Origin: Mariprofundaceae bacterium
GTDB lineage: Bacteria; Pseudomonadota; Zetaproteobacteria; Mariprofundales; Mariprofundaceae
Direction of reading: 5' to 3'
Assembly: GCA_027018975.1 (NCBI GenBank)
Contig: JALUXN010000276.1
Location: 1 to 7,177 of the forward strand
DNA: 7,177 nucleotides
Made by a program: the position numbers and the translations under genes. Numbering within the stretch: position 1 is the stretch's first letter; each line of letters opens with the position of its first letter. The notes beneath the pieces were generated by a model. The model was not told the origin of the DNA. It saw only the letters and a program-made list of their open reading frames with translations, and searched no databases. Positions 5,544 to 7,177 of this stretch are shown piece by piece.

Positions 5544-6224
5544 ATGCGGATTCTGCTGGTGGATGATGATATTGAGCTGTGCAAGCTGATGCGCCGCTTC
5601 CTACACAGTGAAGGGATTGATGCCCATTGTGTGCATGACGGCGATGCGGGGCTGACGCAGGCCTGCTCCGGTGATTTCGATCTGGCGCTGCTCGATGTCA
5701 TGCTGCCGGGCAAAAATGGCATGGATCTGCTGCGGGAGATTCGGCAACAGTCACAACTGCCGATCATTATGCTGACGGCGCGCGGTGAGGAGATGGATCG
5801 CATCATCGGTCTGGAACTCGGTGCCGACGATTATCTCCCCAAGCCCTGCAACCCGCGAGAGCTGGCCGCCCGCATCCGTGCTGTACTGCGGCGGACAGCC
5901 AGCGGTGCACTATCCACGCCCCAAGTGATCCGCGCCGGCAGTATCGAGTTGCATCCGCAATCCCGTACCATTGTTGACCAAGGGCATCCGCTCGCCCTCA
6001 CCACGACGGAGTACGCCATTCTCGCCACCCTCATCGAGCAGGCCGGTACCGTGGTCAGCAAGCAGACGCTCAGCGAATCCGCACTCGGCAAACGCTTCGG
6101 CCCGTTTGATCGCGCCCTCGATGTTCATATCGGCCACCTGCGCAAAAAGCTCTCGCCGCTGCCGGACGGGGTGTCGCGCATCAAAACCATCCGCGCCGTC
6201 GGCTGGCTGCTGATCGCGGAGTAG
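5544..6224 (+). CDS. cpxR: CpxR response regulator, OmpR family, 226 aa
   Basis: Two-domain DNA-binding response regulator. The receiver domain (about 1-117) has the acidic pocket D8/D9, phospho-acceptor D51 in LLDVMLPGKNG, T78 in MLTARG and K100 in LPKP. The winged-helix output domain (about 128-225) contains TTTEYAIL and LGKRFGPFDRALDVHIGHLR, very close to the CpxR-specific LGKR-x-x-PFDRA-x-D-x-HI stretch of E. coli and different from OmpR or PhoB. The sensor gene cpxA follows after 3 bases and the target boxes lie upstream, so identification is firm. The start at 5544 is set by similarity (MRILLVDDD); the frame extends to 5496, but those residues are not family-like. The residue after K100-P is Cys (PCNP) where most relatives have Phe (PFNP). 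Confidence 0.95.
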   Translation: MRILLVDDDIELCKLMRRFLHSEGIDAHCVHDGDAGLTQACSGDFDLALLDVMLPGKNGMDLLREIRQQSQLPIIMLTARGEEMDRIIGLELGADDYLPKPCNPRELAARIRAVLRRTASGALSTPQVIRAGSIELHPQSRTIVDQGHPLALTTTEYAILATLIEQAGTVVSKQTLSESALGKRFGPFDRALDVHIGHLRKKLSPLPDGVSRIKTIRAVGWLLIAE

Positions 6225-6227
6225 GCA

Positions 6228-7177
6228 GTGCGTCTGTTCTGGAAGCTCTTTTTCACGCTCACCATCACGCTGTTGATCACCGCGACCCTCTCCACCTGGC
6301 TGGCCCGGCACTGGATGCAGCGCGATCAGGCGATTGAACAGCGGCTCGAGCAACTCGCCAGCCATGCAGAGACAGCCGGCAATATGCTGGCGCAGGAGGG
6401 TGTTCGCGCCTACCGCCGCTGGCTGATGCATGCCACGCGCACACAACATTTCCGCGGTATGCTGGTGGACAGCGCGGGGCATAATCTCCTGCAGCGCCCC
6501 ATCCCCGAACCGATGCGCCCGCTGATTCAACAGGTGATCCACAGCCAGCGCCGTGTCACCCGCGTGCAGCCGCCGACACTGGCCGTCGCGCTGCCCGTCG
6601 GCTCTGCTAAGCCCCGCCGCTACTGGGTAGCGATGGCGATGATCCCGCACCAAGTGATACAGCAGACTGGCCAGCAGCTGATGGCGATTCGTATCATCTC
6701 CGCCCTTGCCATCATGCTGCTGATCAGCTGGCTGCTGACCCGCATGTTCACCCGTCCGATCGACGCACTGCAACAGGCCGCCGAGCGCCTGGGTCGAGGG
6801 GCACTGGAGACGCGCACACCGGCAGCACTCTCCGCACGCAGCGATGAACTGGGCGACATGGCGCGCAGTTTTGATGCGATGGCTGCACAGCTCGATGGCC
6901 TCGTCAGCAGCCATAAACAGCTGCTGCGCGATCTGTCGCACGAACTGCGCTCTCCGCTGGCGCGCCTGCAGGTGGCGCTGGAGCTGGCCAGGAATGCCGC
7001 CGGCGAGCAGGCGCAGGCAGAGTTAAATCGAATCGGCAAAGAGGCCGAACAGCTCAATGCTCTGATCGGCGAAGTGCTGACGTTGGCGCGTTTTGATCAG
7101 GGCAGCGTCGAGCGCAAATCCGCGCAGCTGCAACTCGATGCGATGCTCGCAGAGATCATCGAGGATGCAGTATTTGA
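6228..7177 (+). CDS. cpxA: CpxA sensor histidine kinase, 5' part (316 codons, cut by the window end)
   Basis: Inner-membrane sensor kinase partner of CpxR. The frame opens with a GTG 3 bases after the cpxR stop, preceded by GGAG at 6218-6221, and stays open to the window edge. Visible in order are TM1 (about 3-25), a periplasmic sensor region (about 26-150), TM2 (about 152-171), a HAMP linker (about 172-225, with the RPIDAL and DELGDMARSFDAM motifs), and a HisKA domain with the phosphorylated H238 in DLSHELRSPLARLQ. The last motif closely matches E. coli CpxA (SHELRTPLTRLQ). The ATPase domain lies beyond the window; full-length relatives are about 450-470 aa. In the family it autophosphorylates on envelope stress and passes phosphate to CpxR D51, while CpxP restrains it. 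The cpxR-cpxA spacing implies one transcript. Confidence 0.93.
   Translation, partial: MRLFWKLFFTLTITLLITATLSTWLARHWMQRDQAIEQRLEQLASHAETAGNMLAQEGVRAYRRWLMHATRTQHFRGMLVDSAGHNLLQRPIPEPMRPLIQQVIHSQRRVTRVQPPTLAVALPVGSAKPRRYWVAMAMIPHQVIQQTGQQLMAIRIISALAIMLLISWLLTRMFTRPIDALQQAAERLGRGALETRTPAALSARSDELGDMARSFDAMAAQLDGLVSSHKQLLRDLSHELRSPLARLQVALELARNAAGEQAQAELNRIGKEAEQLNALIGEVLTLARFDQGSVERKSAQLQLDAMLAEIIEDAVF

Noticed and set aside
5910..6941. Long minus-strand frame (343 codons) over cpxR and cpxA
   Set aside because: Antisense shadow in GC-rich DNA. The plus strand there carries well-recognised CpxR and CpxA domains.

Overview
The window looks like the chromosome of a GC-rich proteobacterium, most likely a gammaproteobacterium or a close relative. 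The reasons are a CpxPRA envelope-stress module with GTAAA-type CpxR boxes, a two-ACT-domain biosynthetic threonine deaminase, a class II tRNA-Leu(CAA) with an encoded CCA end, and an outer-membrane beta-barrel protein. I cannot assign a genus from sequence alone.

Left part (1-2815). A class IV aminotransferase gene (PabC-like) starts at a TTG on the minus strand and leaves the window. It diverges from ilvA (plus strand) with only 39 bases between the two starts. ilvA is followed after 9 bases by a barrel-only Omp85/D15-type outer membrane protein, probably in the same transcript.

Middle part (2816-3883). This stretch is visibly poorer in GC and is accessory in character. It holds an intact MNT-type nucleotidyltransferase (the antitoxin half of a HEPN/MNT module) followed by only the C-terminal fragment of its HEPN toxin, so the module is broken. 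The module lies just downstream of the 3' end of a tRNA-Leu(CAA) gene on the minus strand. Upstream of the tRNA are a candidate stable-RNA promoter with a GC-rich discriminator and a REP/BIME-like pair of inverted hairpins.

Right part (3884-7177). A divergent envelope-stress locus is organised around a control region at 5348-5543 that carries three in-phase GTAAA repeats, an exact CpxR-box pattern. Leftward runs cpxP (periplasmic LTxxQ-motif protein), followed after 24 bases by a lipoprotein alpha/beta-hydrolase. Rightward runs cpxR and, 3 bases after its stop codon, cpxA, which is cut by the window end in its HisKA domain. The layout resembles E. coli cpxP-cpxRA, but here a lipoprotein esterase is apparently carried in the cpxP transcript. 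CpxA would sense envelope damage, CpxR would be phosphorylated and bind the shared boxes, and both arms including CpxP (a feedback chaperone/inhibitor) would be induced.

No CRISPR array, insertion sequence or complete mobile element is visible. Nothing here is clearly a new system. The most interesting points are the putative cpxP-esterase operon, the triple CpxR box and the decayed HEPN/MNT module beside the tRNA.
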